Below, in pieces: positions 1 to 8,716 of a stretch of DNA of 64,000 bases. Origin of the DNA: an uncultured Bacteroidales bacterium (GTDB lineage Bacteria; Bacteroidota; Bacteroidia; Bacteroidales; UBA932). The notes under the pieces are model-generated. The model saw only the letters and a program-made list of their open reading frames with translations, was not told where the DNA came from and searched no databases. Each line of letters starts with the position of its first letter. Position 1 is the stretch's first letter. The DNA is taken from the NCBI GenBank assembly GCA_905235445.1, contig CAJOLJ010000003.1, positions 1 through 64,000 of the forward strand. Direction: 5' to 3'. Made by a program: the position numbers and the translations under genes.

Positions 1-366
1 CTCCGAGACATTCAACGTCTCGGGTATGCGCTCCGGCTTGTGCCACCGAGGGACCGCCGCCTTGGGAGGTGTGACGTTTATGAACTCGAAGTACTGGACG
101 ACGGCGTAGCGGATCAGCTTGTAGGTCGAGAAGGACGCATCCTCTTTCTTGCAGATGTCGTGGCAGTAATTGACGTACTCGGGGATGGTGACAAGCTGGG
201 GAAGGCGACCGAAGTGAACGCACAGTTTGGCATGCGAACGGAGGTAGTCTTCGACCGTGCCCTGAGATCCGTAGTTGTTCTCAAGGTATTTCCTGAAAAG
301 TTCGTAAATTGGCGCATATCCAGGTACTTCCTGGATAGCCCTTGTGATGAATGATGTTCGCGGCAT
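1..366 (-). CDS. Tyrosine recombinase/integrase, N-terminal part (runs off left edge)
   Basis: An uninterrupted minus-strand frame begins at an ATG at 366-364 and reaches base 1 without a stop, giving 122 residues. It starts MPRTSFITRAIQEVPGYAPI and carries a helical stretch (LFRKYLENNYG, TVEDYLRSHAKLCVHFG, YVNYCHDICKKED, YKLIRYAVVQYFEF) in the style of the SAM-like core-binding domain that precedes the catalytic domain of phage-type integrases. The catalytic R-H-R-Y domain would lie outside the window, so the assignment rests on the N-terminal fold alone. Such enzymes cut and rejoin DNA at short dyad sites. The gene is divergent from dcuB, and the gap between them holds two strong inverted repeats. 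Whether it is part of a complete mobile element cannot be seen here. Confidence 0.6.
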   Translation of the reverse strand, partial: MPRTSFITRAIQEVPGYAPIYELFRKYLENNYGSQGTVEDYLRSHAKLCVHFGRLPQLVTIPEYVNYCHDICKKEDASFSTYKLIRYAVVQYFEFINVTPPKAAVPRWHKPERIPETLNVSE

Positions 367-455
367 AATAGCGGAGTTTTTTGATATCTATATGTTTAGT
401 GCGATGCGATATCGCGGGTTTTTGTTTTTACTTCATAATAGTAAAATCCTCCGCT

Positions 456-498
456 AATCCGAAAGCCTCTGCTGCGTATGTAGCAGAGGCCTCGGATT
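456..498. repeat. Long two-part inverted repeat between integrase and dcuB
   Basis: A perfect 9-bp stem (GCCTCTGCT at 465-473, AGCAGAGGC at 482-490, 8-nt loop) is enclosed by a second 7-bp arm pair (AATCCGA at 456-462, TCGGATT at 492-498). It sits in a divergent gap, so it is not placed to terminate either flanking gene. It could be a recombination site, the end of an element or a structured RNA. Confidence 0.75.
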
Positions 499-544
499 CA
501 AACTATGCTGGATTATTGATTATAGGGCTATTCTAACTAAAGCT

Positions 545-561
545 ATGCCGCAGCGCGGCAT
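545..561. repeat. Perfect 7-bp dyad ATGCCGC-AGC-GCGGCAT
   Basis: Arms at 545-551 and 555-561 with a 3-nt loop. It lies about 60 bp upstream of the dcuB -7 element and 180 bp upstream of the integrase fragment start. An operator or an integrase-related site are both possible. Confidence 0.6.
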
Positions 562-622
562 TTAGTACAACCTGACTATCATAAAAATAGCTTTCCCTAT
601 CCGTAATGTGGCCTATTTTGCC

Positions 623-631
623 TATCTTCGC
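623..631 (+). promoter_or_regulatory. Probable -7 element for dcuB (TATCTTCGC)
   Basis: A close match to the Bacteroidetes TAnnTTTG -7 element, about 80 bp ahead of the dcuB ATG, leaving a leader of roughly 75 nt. Confidence 0.5.
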
Positions 632-712
632 ACTGTGTAGGGGTCATCTTGGCGTATCCCCTTTTGCTGTGGTCCCCCAAACTAACACCTAAAACAGTCA
701 ATCAACAACTCT

Positions 713-2053
713 ATGGCAACGGCACTTGTGCTCATCCAGCTCATTATCGTCCTGGCGATGATTTTCATAGGGGCCCGGGTCGGGAGCATCGGGATGGGCA
801 TCTACGGAATGGTAGGCGTCTTCATCCTCGTGTTCATCTTCGGACTCCCCCCGGGAAAGATTCCCATAGACGTCATGCTCATCATCGTCTCCGTCATTAC
901 GGCGGCTTCCGCCCTCCAGGCTGCGGGAGGCCTTGATTACATGGTGTCCCTGGCGGCCAGGTTCCTGAGGAAGCATCCGGACAGGATCACTTTCTACGGC
1001 CCGCTGACCACCTGGCTCTTCTGCCTGCTGGCCGGGACCGCCCACACTTCCTATTCCCTTCTTCCGATCATATCGGAGATAGCCACCAAGTCCAAGATCC
1101 GTCCCGAGCGTCCGCTTTCAGTGGCCACGGTCGCGGCATCCCTCGGAATCACCGGATCCCCGGTATCCGCAGCCACGGCAGCCATCATATCCCAGGACCT
1201 CCTGGGGGCCCAGGGCATAGAACTGAAGCACATACTGCTCGTGTGCATACCCGCCTCCCTTGTCGCGATCCTCGTGGCGTCATTTGTCCAGAACTTCGTA
1301 GGTAAGCCCCTCGAAGAGGATCCCGAGTACCAGCGGAGGGTGAGGGAGGGCCTCATCAGTCCCGACGAGGAGCTCTCCGAGTCCGAGGAGGAGAAGAAGG
1401 CGAGGGAAAACCCCAGGGCGAAGTGGTCGGTCATCGCTTTCCTCCTGGGAGTGCTTCTTGTTGTCATCTTCGGTTCCTTCCCATCCCTTCGTCCCTCCTT
1501 CGGCGGGGTGAGGCTCGCCATGAGCGATACGATAGAGATCGTCATGATGTCGATGGCTGCGGTCATTCTGCTGGTGGGCAAGGCCGACGTCAGGAAAGCC
1601 GTCAGCGGAAACGTGTTCGGAGCCGGGATGAACGCCATGGTGTCCATATTCGGCATTGCATGGATGGGGGATACTTTCTTCAACGGGAACATAGAGTTCT
1701 TCACGACCCACATCTCCGGGATAGTGTCCCAGTATCCCTTCCTCTTCGCTGTGGCCCTTTTCCTCATGAGCATCATGCTTTTCTCCCAGGCCGCTACCGT
1801 AAGGACCCTCTATCCGCTTGGCATAGCCCTGGGCATCAGCCCTCTCGCCCTTGTGGCGATGTTCCCGGCGGTGAACGGATACTTCTTCCTTCCCAACTAT
1901 CCCACCGAGGTGGCTGCAATCAACTTTGACAGGACCGGGACCACGAGGGTGGGGAAGTACGTCATCAACCACTCCTTCCAGCTGTCGGGGTTCATAACGA
2001 CCTTCGTTTCCATAGGCCTGGGATACCTTATCATATCCTTCATGCACCTGTAG
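713..2053 (+). CDS. dcuB: Anaerobic C4-dicarboxylate transporter (DcuA/DcuB family)
   Basis: An inner-membrane antiporter that exchanges aspartate, malate or fumarate for succinate during anaerobic fumarate respiration. The 446-residue protein has the family length, with hydrophobic helices throughout and one charged cytoplasmic-type loop around residues 207-235, rich in Glu and Lys. Conserved-looking segments include GTAHTSYSLLPIISEIA and the ITGSPVSAATAAIISQDLLG stretch typical of Dcu proteins. It is followed after 90 bp by a periplasmic asparaginase and then a porin, which fits a unit that imports amino acids and turns them into an electron acceptor. The ATG at 713 is chosen because the Dcu N-terminal helix starts immediately. 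DcuA and DcuB cannot be separated by eye. Confidence 0.92.
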   Translation: MATALVLIQLIIVLAMIFIGARVGSIGMGIYGMVGVFILVFIFGLPPGKIPIDVMLIIVSVITAASALQAAGGLDYMVSLAARFLRKHPDRITFYGPLTTWLFCLLAGTAHTSYSLLPIISEIATKSKIRPERPLSVATVAASLGITGSPVSAATAAIISQDLLGAQGIELKHILLVCIPASLVAILVASFVQNFVGKPLEEDPEYQRRVREGLISPDEELSESEEEKKARENPRAKWSVIAFLLGVLLVVIFGSFPSLRPSFGGVRLAMSDTIEIVMMSMAAVILLVGKADVRKAVSGNVFGAGMNAMVSIFGIAWMGDTFFNGNIEFFTTHISGIVSQYPFLFAVALFLMSIMLFSQAATVRTLYPLGIALGISPLALVAMFPAVNGYFFLPNYPTEVAAINFDRTGTTRVGKYVINHSFQLSGFITTFVSIGLGYLIISFMHL

Positions 2054-2143
2054 CGTGGATAAGGAGGAGGAGAGGTCCCACAGTGGAGACCGACCGCTAT
2101 GGAACGTAGTACATAGCCAATTACCAATCAATGTTTTAATATC

Positions 2144-3199
2144 ATGAAAAGGTCAATGTCATTTGCCCTTGCCGTGGCCGTGTCCATACTGGCCACGCTC
2201 CCCCTGGGTGCGAAACCCAGGGTAAGAATCGTAGCTACAGGCGGCACCATAGCCGGAGTAAGCGCAAGTTCATCTTCCTCTGCCTATACGGCCGGACAGG
2301 TAACCATCCAGACCCTCATTGACGCTGTCCCGCAGATTCTGGACCTTGCCGATGTCAGCGGGGAACAGCTCGTGAACATCGGTTCCCAGGACATGAATGA
2401 CGAGGTGTGGCTCGCCCTGTCCAAAAGAGTCAACGCCCTCCTTGGGAAGGAAGGCTACGATGCTGTCGTGATCACCCACGGAACCGATACCATGGAGGAG
2501 ACCGCATACTTCCTGAACCTGACGGTCCACTCCGACAAGCCGGTCATCCTGGTAGGGTCGATGCGCCCTTCCACGGCCATCAGCGCCGACGGACCTGCGA
2601 ACCTGTACAATGCGGTTGCCGCTGCGGTCTCTCCCTCCACCAGGGGGAAGGGGGTGCTGTGCTGCATGAACAACCAGCTTCTCGATGCCAAGTCCGTCAT
2701 AAAGGCCCATACCATCGACTGCGATACTTTCGAGGGAGGTCCCGCCGGGTACATAGGGTACGTCTACAATGGCGAAGCGCATGTGCTTCAGTCCGTAAAC
2801 AGCCGTCATACAGTGAATTCCGAGTTCGACGTAGAGAACCTGACTTCCCTTCCAAAGGTGGGGATCGTCTACGGCTATGCCAACTGTTCCCCCATACCGA
2901 TGCAGGCTTTCGTCGATGCGAAGTTCGACGGGATAGTTCTCGCGGGCGTCGGTGACGGAAACTTCTACAAGGATGTGTTCGAGGTGGCCCAGAGAGCCCA
3001 GGCCGACGGAATCCAGATAGTGCGTTCCTCCCGCTGCCCGACGGGTCCCACCTGCCTGAACAGTGAAGTCGACGATGCGAAATACCATTTCGTGGCATCC
3101 CTGGACCTGAACCCCCAGAAGGCAAGGATCCTTCTGATGCTCGCCCTTACGAAGACCCGGGACTGGCAGCAGATCCAACGCTTCTTCATGGAGTATTAG
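2144..3199 (+). CDS. ansB: Type II L-asparaginase, periplasmic
   Basis: Hydrolyses asparagine (and often glutamine) to aspartate and ammonia. A signal peptide of about 23 residues ends at LPLGA-KP, so the enzyme is exported. The two asparaginase signatures are present: TGGTIAG at residues 32-38 with the nucleophilic Thr35, and HGTDTMEET from residue 112 with the second Thr114-Asp115 pair; the substrate-binding SQD is at 81-83. Length (351 aa) is normal for the type II enzyme. Placed between the Dcu transporter and a porin, it probably supplies aspartate, which the transporter takes in for conversion to fumarate by an aspartase encoded elsewhere. Confidence 0.95.
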   Translation: MKRSMSFALAVAVSILATLPLGAKPRVRIVATGGTIAGVSASSSSSAYTAGQVTIQTLIDAVPQILDLADVSGEQLVNIGSQDMNDEVWLALSKRVNALLGKEGYDAVVITHGTDTMEETAYFLNLTVHSDKPVILVGSMRPSTAISADGPANLYNAVAAAVSPSTRGKGVLCCMNNQLLDAKSVIKAHTIDCDTFEGGPAGYIGYVYNGEAHVLQSVNSRHTVNSEFDVENLTSLPKVGIVYGYANCSPIPMQAFVDAKFDGIVLAGVGDGNFYKDVFEVAQRAQADGIQIVRSSRCPTGPTCLNSEVDDAKYHFVASLDLNPQKARILLMLALTKTRDWQQIQRFFMEY

Positions 3200-3250
3200 T
3201 GTCCTTTGCTATCCTGATTCCAATCTTTAACTATTCACGGACACTTCATC

Positions 3251-4414
3251 ATGAAGAGACTGTACTGCATGGCTGCGGCCCTCCTGGCCGTGGCTTTGAG
3301 CGCTTTCGCCCAGGGTGGAAACACCGGTGACGGAGGCCCGGACGGGGACTATGCGTCCCTCGCCGGACGGGTGCTGAACCTCGAGAAAAAGACCGAGGCA
3401 TTCAACTTCTATTTCAACTATGCCGGAAGCTACCAGCTTACGGAGCGCTCCGGTGCCCTCTCCTCCGCTTTCAGGGCGAAGCAGCTGCGCCTTGAAGTCA
3501 AGGGGAATTTCGGGGAGCATCTCTCCTACAGGCTTCGTCACCGCATGAACAAGGGGCAGGGGGCCATGAGCGAGGAGAATTTCGGCAAGGCCACGGACAT
3601 CATGTACCTGGGGTGGAAGTTCAGCGACAAGTTCACCCTCATTGCCGGTAAAATGTGCCAGTGGTGGGGAGGCTTCGAGTTCGATGAGAACCCGATGTTC
3701 ATCTACCAGTATTCCGACATGGTGGACTGCATGGACAACTTCCTCGTGGGGACTGCACTTGTGCTGCAGCCCCTCCCGGGCCAGGAGTTCGTACTGAACA
3801 TAACGAACTCCTATAGCGGGGTGCTGTCCGATGAGTACGGCCCTTCGGCAATGACCGTCAGTGGGGGTACCCTTACGGCAGCTTCGCATCCGCTTGCATA
3901 CATTTTCAACTGGAACGGCTCCTTCCTCGGGGACATGCTCCAGACACGTTGGAGCATAGGGAGCTACACCCAGGCGGTCGGCTACCATGACAGGATGCTC
4001 TTCCTGGGCGAGAAGCTGAACCTTCCCAGGTTCCAGGTCTACTTCGACTTCATCGGCTCCTGGGAGGGCCTTGACCGCCTCCGCATAGCGAGCAGCGAAA
4101 TAGGGGCGGGAAAGATCGTCACGGATGTGCGTTACCTGACATACCTCACCAAGATGAACTGGCAGTTCGCCCCGAAATGGAACCTGATGGGAAAGGGGAT
4201 GTACGAGACGGCCACGGTACCGTCCCTCGGGAAGTACCGTACATCCCTCGGGTACATAGCATCCTTGGAGTACTATCCCATGAAAGACCAGGATCTGAGG
4301 TTCTTCGTGGCATATCTGGGAAGGGCATTCCTCTATAGTGAAAGGAGCGGGATTCCGTCATATTTCACGAACAGGTTGGAAGTGGGGTTCATGTATAGGA
4401 TAAAGTGCTATTAG
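3251..4414 (+). CDS. Outer-membrane porin (OprP/OprO-like)
   Basis: A 387-residue exported protein. The signal peptide ends near ALSAFA-QG, followed by a short coiled stretch (LAGRVLNLEKK) and then alternating aromatic/polar strands typical of a 16-stranded beta barrel (for example FNFYFNYAGSYQLT, LSYRLRHRMNKGQG, ATDIMYLGWKFSDKFTLIAGK), closing with the aromatic strand RLEVGFMYRIKCY. It resembles the phosphate-selective porin O/P group that is common in Bacteroidales. Position directly after dcuB and the asparaginase suggests it lets asparagine, aspartate or dicarboxylates through the outer membrane; this substrate is inferred only from the neighbours. Confidence 0.7.
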   Translation: MKRLYCMAAALLAVALSAFAQGGNTGDGGPDGDYASLAGRVLNLEKKTEAFNFYFNYAGSYQLTERSGALSSAFRAKQLRLEVKGNFGEHLSYRLRHRMNKGQGAMSEENFGKATDIMYLGWKFSDKFTLIAGKMCQWWGGFEFDENPMFIYQYSDMVDCMDNFLVGTALVLQPLPGQEFVLNITNSYSGVLSDEYGPSAMTVSGGTLTAASHPLAYIFNWNGSFLGDMLQTRWSIGSYTQAVGYHDRMLFLGEKLNLPRFQVYFDFIGSWEGLDRLRIASSEIGAGKIVTDVRYLTYLTKMNWQFAPKWNLMGKGMYETATVPSLGKYRTSLGYIASLEYYPMKDQDLRFFVAYLGRAFLYSERSGIPSYFTNRLEVGFMYRIKCY

Positions 4415-4447
4415 ACTCTACTTCCTCCTATAAGGGACAAAGGAAGA

Positions 4448-4487
4448 CGGACCGGGTCAGGAGGTTTCCTGCCGGTCCGCTTTTTTC
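4448..4487 (+). terminator. Intrinsic terminator after the porin gene
   Basis: Stem CGGACCGG (4448-4455) with CCGGTCCG (4472-4479), then six T residues at 4481-4486. Confidence 0.85.
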
Positions 4488-4527
4488 GGTGACGGTGGGG
4501 GAGGGCGTAGTGCCGAAGAGAGGGCCT

Positions 4528-5370
4528 CTACTCTATCTCAAGGCGCCTTATAAGCTCGGTGAAGACAGCGCACATCCTTCCTGCCGCCTTGTTCGCCGCC
4601 TCAACTACGTCATGGCCGTTGTTCTCGTAGTCGGCGCTGTAGTTGTCGTGGGCCTCGTTTGTGATGCAGGACATCCCGAAGACCGGGATGGAAGCATGGC
4701 GGGCCACGATGACTTCGGGGATGGTGGACATGCCCGTGGCGTCACCTCCCACGATCCTGATCAGCTTGTACTCATGCGGGGTCTCGTATGTGGGACCGCT
4801 CCACCCGAAATATGTCCCTTCCTTGAGTGTGATGCCCTTCTGCTGCGCTATCTCCTTGGCCAGGGCGATAAGATGTGGGTCATACGGTCTTGTCATGTCC
4901 GGGAATCTCGGCCCGAAATCGTCCAGGTTGGGTCCGATGAGGGGATTGGGAAGGAAATTGATGTGGTCCGTTATGATCATCAGGTCCCCCACATGGAGGT
5001 CATAGTTCACCCCTCCCGCTGCATTGGACACAAAGAGGTACTTGATGCCCAGTACTATCATGACCCTTATGGGCATGGTAACGAGGTCCATCGGGTACCC
5101 TTCGTAGTAGTGGATCCTGCCCTGCATGGCAATGACTGTCTTCCCGCCGAGTTCCCCTATGATGAAGTTCCCTTTGTGCCCGAGGGCGGTGGAGACGGGA
5201 AAATCGGGAATCTCGCTGTAGGGGATTGTAAGCGGGTCGGAAATCTCGTCCGCCAGCTTTCCCAGGCCGCTTCCAAGGACTATGCCGACCACCGGCTTCA
5301 GGGAGAAGCCGTCCAGCACTCCTTGGATGTAGGATGCAGCCTTGTGGATTCTTTCAGATCTGTGATCCAT
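4528..5370 (-). CDS. punA: Purine-nucleoside phosphorylase (trimeric type)
   Basis: Cleaves inosine and guanosine with phosphate to the free base and ribose 1-phosphate for purine salvage in the cytoplasm. The 280-residue protein has the trimeric PNP hallmarks: the phosphate-binding [13 protein letters not shown] near the N-terminus, the [11 protein letters not shown] block, VSNAAGGVN, the [15 protein letters not shown] substrate segment, [13 protein letters not shown] and a late [11 protein letters not shown]. It lies downstream of an amidohydrolase with 41 bp between them and probably shares its transcript. The ATG at 5370 gives the normal N-terminal helix. Confidence 0.92.
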   Translation of the reverse strand: MDHRSERIHKAASYIQGVLDGFSLKPVVGIVLGSGLGKLADEISDPLTIPYSEIPDFPVSTALGHKGNFIIGELGGKTVIAMQGRIHYYEGYPMDLVTMPIRVMIVLGIKYLFVSNAAGGVNYDLHVGDLMIITDHINFLPNPLIGPNLDDFGPRFPDMTRPYDPHLIALAKEIAQQKGITLKEGTYFGWSGPTYETPHEYKLIRIVGGDATGMSTIPEVIVARHASIPVFGMSCITNEAHDNYSADYENNGHDVVEAANKAAGRMCAVFTELIRRLEIE

Positions 5371-5411
5371 GTTGTGATAGTGATTTAGGTAAGTATGGTT
5401 AAATGGTTTTA

Positions 5412-6722
5412 TTATAAAGTGTTATCTTTTGCAATTTTGCGTAGCATCTCCCTTGCGTTTTGGAGGATTTCCTCCTCACCTGGGATCTCCCGTCCCCTCA
5501 TGACCCACTTCCCGTCCACCATCACGGAGTTTATGCAGTCGCTGTGGGCGGAGTAGATGAGATTGGCTTCGAAGGAGCCGGGTGAGAGGAAGAAGGTGCT
5601 GTCGGTATCGACAAGAAGGATGTCCGCTGCGTATCCTTCCTCGATTCTGCCCGAGTTCAGTCCCAGGGCCATGGCACCGTTTACGGTCGCCATGTCCAGC
5701 AGTTCCCCGAGCGGGAGAGCGGTCGGGTCATCCCTCCATGCCTTCTGGAAGAGGGCTGAGGTCTTCATGGCCTCGAGGATGTCAAGGTTGTTGGAGGAGG
5801 CGGGGCCGTCGGTCCCGATGCAGACATTGGCCCCGCTGTCCCTGAGTTCATTGTACAGGAAGCGGTATCCGCTGGAAAGCTTGGCGTTTGAGTTCACGCA
5901 GTGCACGCAGTTGACCCGTCTTTCGCCAAGTATCCGGACGTCCTCCTCGCTCAGCCATAGGCAGTGGGCGGCTATGCACCTCTCGTCAAGGATGCCGAGA
6001 CGGTCAAGGTACTGGACGGGGGAGAGTCCCCCGTGGGCCTTCTTGCAGTCCTCCACCTCCTTTCGGGTCTCGCTCAGGTGAAAATGAAGTCTGAGTCCAT
6101 GTTTTCTCGCGAATTCCCCCACCCATAGGATAAGCGGCTCGCTCACTGTGTATATGGCATGGAATGATGCGTTGAAGATGGATGCCCCGTCCCAGGATTC
6201 GGAGTCCTCGTAGAGCCTTTCGCAGAGTTCCTCCTGCCTGAGCGTCTCGGCTGGGTCGAATCTGTCCAGTAGGACGGGCGTCACGGCGGGACGGATCCCC
6301 ATCTCCCTGGCGGCCCTCATGCCGCTGCGGGGGAACCAGTAAAGGTCATTGAAGGCGACAGTACCTGTGTGGATCATTTCCGCTGCAGCGACCTTCGTCC
6401 CCCAGTAGACATACTGCTTATCTATGTTCTCCTCTATCTTCCAGATTTTTGCAAGCCAGCTGTGAAGCGGGGCGTCTTCCTCCATCCCCCTCATGAGGGA
6501 CATCCCTGCGTGGGTGTGCAAGTTCAGTAGGCCAGGGACCGCCCTCATGCCCTTGCAGTCGGTGACTTCGGTACCCGCTGTAAGGAGGGAGGAAAGGTCT
6601 GGACGGGAAAAGAGGTCCTGCACACTGGATGACGGGAGAATCCTGGCGATTTTCCCTTCGCAGACAATGATGTCCGCCCTTCCGGAGGAGAGGGTGACGT
6701 TTCTGAGAAGAATGTTGCCCAT
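5412..6722 (-). CDS. mtaD: 5-methylthioadenosine/S-adenosylhomocysteine deaminase-type amidohydrolase
   Basis: A 436-residue metal-dependent hydrolase of the TrzN/MtaD group, expected to deaminate MTA, SAH or adenosine to the inosine form. Metal-site motifs are in order: [10 protein letters not shown] after the N-terminal beta domain, the His of [17 protein letters not shown], and [10 protein letters not shown] with the metal-binding Asp; a C-terminal beta segment completes the composite domain. With PNP just downstream the pair can take adenosine-type nucleosides to free hypoxanthine. Related members act on other aminopurines or guanine, so the substrate is the uncertain part; the enzyme class is clear. 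Confidence 0.8.
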   Translation of the reverse strand: MGNILLRNVTLSSGRADIIVCEGKIARILPSSSVQDLFSRPDLSSLLTAGTEVTDCKGMRAVPGLLNLHTHAGMSLMRGMEEDAPLHSWLAKIWKIEENIDKQYVYWGTKVAAAEMIHTGTVAFNDLYWFPRSGMRAAREMGIRPAVTPVLLDRFDPAETLRQEELCERLYEDSESWDGASIFNASFHAIYTVSEPLILWVGEFARKHGLRLHFHLSETRKEVEDCKKAHGGLSPVQYLDRLGILDERCIAAHCLWLSEEDVRILGERRVNCVHCVNSNAKLSSGYRFLYNELRDSGANVCIGTDGPASSNNLDILEAMKTSALFQKAWRDDPTALPLGELLDMATVNGAMALGLNSGRIEEGYAADILLVDTDSTFFLSPGSFEANLIYSAHSDCINSVMVDGKWVMRGREIPGEEEILQNAREMLRKIAKDNTL

Positions 6723-6773
6723 AAGGTTACTTGTTGGAGTGCTTCGGCGCTTGGCCCGAAGGTGTGGCGGTTA

Positions 6774-6806
6774 AACAAAATACCCGGCCCGGTGGCGGGT
6801 CCAGGT
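6774..6806 (-). terminator. Intrinsic terminator of the peroxidase gene (minus strand)
   Basis: On the minus strand the arm at 6806-6796 pairs with 6791-6782 (one bulge, one G-T pair) and is followed by TTTTGTTT at 6780-6773. Confidence 0.75.
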
Positions 6807-6807
6807 A

Positions 6808-6816
6808 TCAAAGATA
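6808..6816 (-). promoter_or_regulatory. Possible -7 element for mtaD-punA (TATCTTTGA)
   Basis: Matches TAnnTTTG on the minus strand, about 86 bp ahead of the mtaD ATG. Its start point would fall within the upstream terminator hairpin, which makes it less certain. Confidence 0.4.
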
Positions 6817-6839
6817 GGAAAAAAAATGGAAGGGAGTAC

Positions 6840-7469
6840 CTACAGGATGGCCTCGACCTGTTTCCAGACATCCTTTAGCGGAGCGGTGGGCTCGAAACGG
6901 GCTACGACGTTTCCCCTCCGGTCCACGAGGAACTTGGTGAAGTTCCACTTGATGTCGGGGTTCCTGTCATACTCCGGGTCCCTTCCCCTGAGCATCCTGT
7001 CCATCATCTCCCCCATTTCCCCGGGGAATCCCTCGAAGCCCTTCTGGCTCTTGAGGTAGGTGAAAAGAGGGTCCGCATCCTCGCCGTTGACGCAGATTTT
7101 CCCGAACTGCGGGAACTCGGTCCCGTAGGTGGAAGTGCAGAAGCGGGCTATCTCCTCGGCGCTTCCGGGAGCCTGCTCCCCGAATTGGTTGCACGGGAAA
7201 TCCAGTATCTCCAGCCCTTTCGGGGACAGGGCCTTGTACATGGCCTCCAGTTCCTCGTACTGGGGTGTGAAGCCGCAGCGGGTGGCGGTATTGACGATAA
7301 GAAGGACCTTCCCTTCATATTTGGACATGGAGACCTGTGCCCCGGTGTTGTCAGTTACCGTGTAGGAATAGATCGGGGCATGGGACTTGCCGCAGGAGGA
7401 AAGAAGGATGGCGATGCCAAGGGCCATGGAGCCAAGTGTGGAAATGACATTGGAAAGAGTGTTGTTCAT
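6840..7469 (-). CDS. Glutathione-peroxidase family thiol peroxidase, lipoprotein
   Basis: Reduces hydroperoxides with a redox-active cysteine, using thioredoxin or a similar donor in most bacteria. The chosen ATG (7469-7467) gives a signal peptide ending in the lipobox-like LLSSC, so the mature protein is probably lipid-anchored outside the cytoplasm. The GPx core follows: the peroxidatic Cys in NTATRCGFTPQY, the conserved FPCNQFGEQ block and WNFTKFLVD with the catalytic Trp/Asn. Cys rather than selenocysteine is encoded. An in-frame start 96 bp farther upstream exists but would place a poor N-terminus before the signal peptide. Length is about 209 aa. Confidence 0.88.
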   Translation of the reverse strand: MNNTLSNVISTLGSMALGIAILLSSCGKSHAPIYSYTVTDNTGAQVSMSKYEGKVLLIVNTATRCGFTPQYEELEAMYKALSPKGLEILDFPCNQFGEQAPGSAEEIARFCTSTYGTEFPQFGKICVNGEDADPLFTYLKSQKGFEGFPGEMGEMMDRMLRGRDPEYDRNPDIKWNFTKFLVDRRGNVVARFEPTAPLKDVWKQVEAIL

Positions 7470-7529
7470 GTGCTGTGTGTGCGGGCTTTGTGAAGTGTGT
7501 AAAACCGGTGGGGTGTCTCTGCCCCAAAA

Positions 7530-7538
7530 ACAAATGTA
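7530..7538 (-). promoter_or_regulatory. -7 element for the peroxidase gene (TACATTTGT)
   Basis: Minus-strand match to TAnnTTTG about 61 bp ahead of the ATG at 7469. The gap 7470-7767 is divergent and also carries the promoter of the dehydrogenase gene. Confidence 0.6.
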
Positions 7539-7651
7539 CAAAAAAGTTCTGTCATTCACTTTCACTTGTCTACGGATGCTAAAAACTGCTCCCCCCCGGC
7601 TCTCCTTAAAATGATGTCGGCCCAGATGGGGATATTTGGCCGGGATTTCCT

Positions 7652-7660
7652 ATCTTTGTG
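7652..7660 (+). promoter_or_regulatory. -7 element for the SDR-ALDH pair (TATCTTTGT)
   Basis: Plus-strand match to TAnnTTTG; predicted start near 7667, giving a leader of about 100 nt to the ATG at 7768. Confidence 0.65.
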
Positions 7661-7767
7661 TGCTTTCCCCCTGGCGGGGACTGCGATGATGTACTGAAAA
7701 ATAAACCTTAGAGCCTTCGGTCCCTGCATGTCCTGCATGTGGACCGGGAGCGATTGTACCGAAGACA

Positions 7768-8592
7768 ATGAAAATTCAATCACACAAGGTCCTCATTACA
7801 GGAGGGGCCTCCGGAATCGGCAGGATCATGTGCCGGATGGCACTTCAGAGGGGGGCTTCCGCCCTCGCAATCTGGGATATCAATGAAAAGGCCGTAGCGG
7901 AAACTATAGCGGAGCTGAAGGAAAAGTTCCCCGGGGCCCAGGTGGAGGGATACCGCTGTGACATTTCCTCCCCGGACAGTGTCCAGGCGGCATTCGAGAG
8001 TACGGTTTCCCGAAGCGGGGACATAGACATCCTCATCAACTGCGCCGGAATAATAACCAACAACAAGTTCTTTTCCGAGCAGACCGACCAGGACATAATC
8101 CGTACTTTCAGCATCAACACCGAGGGTGCCATGTTCGTGACCCTCAGGTTCCTGCCCGGGATGAAAGAGAGGGGAGCGGGGCACATCGTGAACATCACGT
8201 CATCCGCCGGGATGCTTGCCCTTCCGAGGATGAGCCTGTATGCCTCCAGCAAGTGGGCTGCCATCGGCTGGTCCGAGTCCATGAGGTTAGAACTGAAGCG
8301 GGAGAAAAGCCCGGTGAAGGTTACGACCGTGGCTCCCTACTTCATAAACACAGGCATGTTCGAAGGCATAAAGTCCGTCTTCAGGATACTTCCCCCGGAG
8401 GAGGTGGCCGCAAAGACCCTTACCGCCCTGGAGCATGACCGCCCTTACAAGGGGATAAATTTCCCGAGCCACTTCATCCGCCTCATGCAGGGAATCTTCC
8501 CTTTCCGGCTGTTCGATTTCATGTTCGGGGAAGTCTTCGGCCTCTATACCGTGATGGACCATTTCATGGGAAGGCGTCCTGAGGGGAAGTGA
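7768..8592 (+). CDS. Short-chain dehydrogenase/reductase, retinol-dehydrogenase-like
   Basis: An NAD(P)-dependent oxidoreductase of the classical SDR fold. The cofactor motif TGGASGIG is at residues 11-18, NCAG follows strand 4 (ILINCAGI), the catalytic Ser lies in NITSSAGM and the Tyr-Lys pair in YASSK. Its 274 residues include a hydrophobic C-terminal part (HFIRLMQGIFPFRLFDFMFGEVFGLY) that could associate with the membrane, as in the RDH/DHRS group acting on lipidic alcohols. An aldehyde dehydrogenase follows after 124 bp, so an alcohol to aldehyde to acid route is a reasonable guess. The substrate is unknown. Confidence 0.85.
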   Translation: MKIQSHKVLITGGASGIGRIMCRMALQRGASALAIWDINEKAVAETIAELKEKFPGAQVEGYRCDISSPDSVQAAFESTVSRSGDIDILINCAGIITNNKFFSEQTDQDIIRTFSINTEGAMFVTLRFLPGMKERGAGHIVNITSSAGMLALPRMSLYASSKWAAIGWSESMRLELKREKSPVKVTTVAPYFINTGMFEGIKSVFRILPPEEVAAKTLTALEHDRPYKGINFPSHFIRLMQGIFPFRLFDFMFGEVFGLYTVMDHFMGRRPEGK

Positions 8593-8716
8593 TGAAGCCT
8601 CCATGGGGCAGAGTGACCCCGCAGGACAACAGTGAATTAATGCAACTATAAGTCAATCAGCAATATTGCCTGTCCCCATGTTTTGCGGGGCCATGCGAAC
8701 TAAACGAAAAAACACC

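Noticed and set aside
40..354. 104-codon plus-strand frame at the left edge
   Set aside because: The minus strand has a longer edge-to-ATG frame with integrase-like helices; the plus frame has no recognisable character.
406..415. GCGATATCGC palindrome upstream of the integrase fragment
   Set aside because: A 10-bp palindrome alone is expected by chance at this scale and no second copy was noticed.
4405..5388. 327-codon plus-strand frame
   Set aside because: Antisense to the purine nucleoside phosphorylase gene, which has full family motifs.
7562..7783. 73-codon minus-strand frame in the peroxidase/dehydrogenase gap
   Set aside because: Covers the divergent promoter region and lacks any motif.
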